In this document: in pieces, positions 62,791-64,000 of the stretch
Numbering within the stretch: the stretch's first letter is position 1
How the letters are laid out: every line of letters starts with the position of its first letter
Origin: Bemisia tabaci
Taxonomy: Eukaryota; Arthropoda; Insecta; Hemiptera; Aleyrodidae
Direction of reading: 5' to 3'
Assembly: GCF_918797505.1 (NCBI RefSeq)
Contig: NC_092795.1
Location: forward strand, 58,068,916 to 58,132,915
Length of the DNA: 64,000 bases
The notes under the pieces: model-generated
What the model was told of the DNA's origin: nothing
The model's input: only the letters and a program-made list of their open reading frames with translations
Database searches by the model: none
Made by a program: the position numbers and the translations under genes

Positions 62791-64000
62791 AGAACAATGC
62801 AAGAATATGTGAAGTTGGGTTCCAACCCAACATGCAACTATTTTAACTCCGGGGCGGGCCGGGTTGCATAGACTAGATTTTGCAGGCGAAATATGAGATC
62901 TGTACACGGCCTCACGCGCTCGCGATAGACGGCTCTCGTGGTAAGGTACAGGTACTACAGCGGGCCGATTATTGAAACTGATAGACACAGCGATAGACAA
63001 AGAAGACATATGGAGTATGGAGCGATCCTATTGGTGGACATGGTTGGTTCTTATGTACTAAGGAAGTAAATGATGGACTAACTGTCGGGTCTTTGGTGGG
63101 TTGCCGTTAGTTAGTCCATAACCTACCTCCTATGTCCACTGCCACCACCCGCTTCCACCAATAGGATCCCTCCAAATCCTTTTTGTCGTATTTGTCTATA
63201 GCTTTGTCTATCAGTTTCAATAATCGGCCTGCAGGTACGATTAGTGTTTTCTCCGAGCGAATGCAACCCGGCCCACACCAGAGTTAAAATTGCTCCACGT
63301 TGTGTCCGAACTTAGCCTCATATATCCCTCCATTTTTTTACGTTCAGTGTGTTATTCAAAGGCCGAGTTTGTCTTCTGGAAAGCATTTCAGTTTGATAAC
63401 GTAGCGTTACGAATCTGTGCAACAGGAGCGCCCGATTGGTTGGCCGAAATAAACGCCACTACTCACGCTCGAGAAAGACCCCAATTGTACCAGTATACCC
63501 TATCACGAAAGCCGTGAGCAGATCTCAGATTTCGCCTTCAAAATCGAGCGTATGCAACCCGGCCCACCGCGGAGTTAAAATAGTTGCATGTTAGATCCGA
63601 ACCCAATATTCGAATATTCCTCCGTTGTTCCACGCTCCGCGCATTATTTAAACGCCGAGTTTATTTTTCAGAAAGGCGTCTAGGTTGGTTTACGTAGCTC
63701 AATTTCTTTCGTAAAATTTTTCCTCTCCTAACTGGAGCGCCTAGAGGAAGTCATTATTCTCGGATGAAAAGGAGGTAATGGGAAATAACGAAATGAATTT
63801 TTAACTGAAAATCGTGTTACTCAAGTTAATTTTGTATTCCAATGTATTACCAATTTTGTATTTCAAAATGTATCCTAGTTATTCAATCCTTTTCTCATAA
63901 TTATGTCATTGTGTTTTCAATTCCCCCCCCCCCTTTTTTTCTTTTTTTTCCTCAATCTCTTCAAACTTTCTCAATAGTTCTCATCAGGCTGGCAATGACA
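62791..64000 (+). repeat. Family N hairpin and long dispersed repeat, second copy
   Basis: The left hairpin arm (62791-62890: AACAATGCAAGAATATG, GGGCCGGGTTGCATAGACT) is followed by a family M MITE and two right-arm segments (63262-63370 and 63510-63690), both with GCAACCCGGCCCAC. The 3' part from ~63690 (TCCTCTCCTAACTGGAG, AACTGAAAATCGTGTTAC, TCATCAGGCTGGCAATG) follows 28660-29500 and runs off the window. C11 lies at 63923-63933. Confidence 0.7.
62961..63230. mobile_element. MITE family M, copy 2, nested in family N
   Basis: GGGCCGATTATTGAAACTGA at the left, TCAGTTTCAATAATCGGCC at the right. CAGGTAC lies on both sides, a probable target duplication of ~7 bp. Inner GGTGGACATGG..and CCACC words pair as in copy 1. 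Confidence 0.82.

Overview
The window looks like non-coding DNA from an animal nuclear genome, most likely an arthropod and probably an insect. The reasons are A/T-rich DNA with no operons or dense coding, a very high load of short inverted-repeat transposons (MITEs), an RNase H-bearing non-LTR retrotransposon with a poly(A) tail, and long homopolymer tracts. A hemipteran such as a whitefly is only a guess. I find no convincing host protein-coding exon, rRNA or tRNA. The only long credible reading frame (39670-41142, +) is the 3' part of a 5'-truncated retrotransposon with a target-site duplication (TSD) on both sides.

Most interpretable sequence is MITEs, which I label by their ends. Family A (CAGTGGCGTGGCGTG ends, ~164 bp, 8-bp TSDs, hAT-like) has 12 copies. 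B (CAGGGTGTCTAC) has 5. C (CTGCCGTGCTAAGG, ~252 bp, 4-bp TSDs) has 10. D (CGTCGTCTCCCGCACG), E (CGTCACCTTCC) and F (TTGGACCGCG) are also ~250 bp, with 4-bp TSDs where these can be read. G and T are short hairpins sharing a TGAGCCCTG...CAGGGCTCA core. H and I begin CACTG(G)AAAAA. J (CAGGGTTGCCAC) and K (CAGGGTGGCATGAAACG, perfect 8-bp TSD) have hAT-like ends. L inserts at TA. M, N, P, Q and R are further families. Single elements include a Harbinger-like one with a TTA TSD and several mariner-like ones with TA TSDs. Many are nested in each other, which gives relative ages and confirms element ends.

Layout: 1-16 kb carries scattered MITEs in otherwise unrecognised DNA. 16-31 kb holds nested MITEs, a 550-bp foldback flanked by a ~200-bp direct repeat, and a long repeat shared with the right edge of the window. 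32-39 kb is dense in families A, B and C. 39.6-41.5 kb is the retrotransposon. 41.8-43.9 kb is a 2.1-kb foldback with near-identical 454-bp arms built of ~170-bp units. 44-55 kb is again MITE-rich and contains a Harbinger-like element plus two fossil retrotransposon tails. 55.4-59.2 kb has nothing I recognise. 59-64 kb carries more MITEs and a second copy of the long repeat.

The observation most worth following is a pair of juxtaposed splice signals on the + strand (Y-rich tract, CAG, then GTAAGT) at 1168/1169 and 31607/31608. They have the form of zero-length-exon recursive splice sites of long insect introns. Together with the lack of exons they suggest, but do not prove, that the window lies inside one very long intron of a + strand gene. 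The 454-bp-arm foldback would then form long double-stranded RNA in the pre-mRNA.
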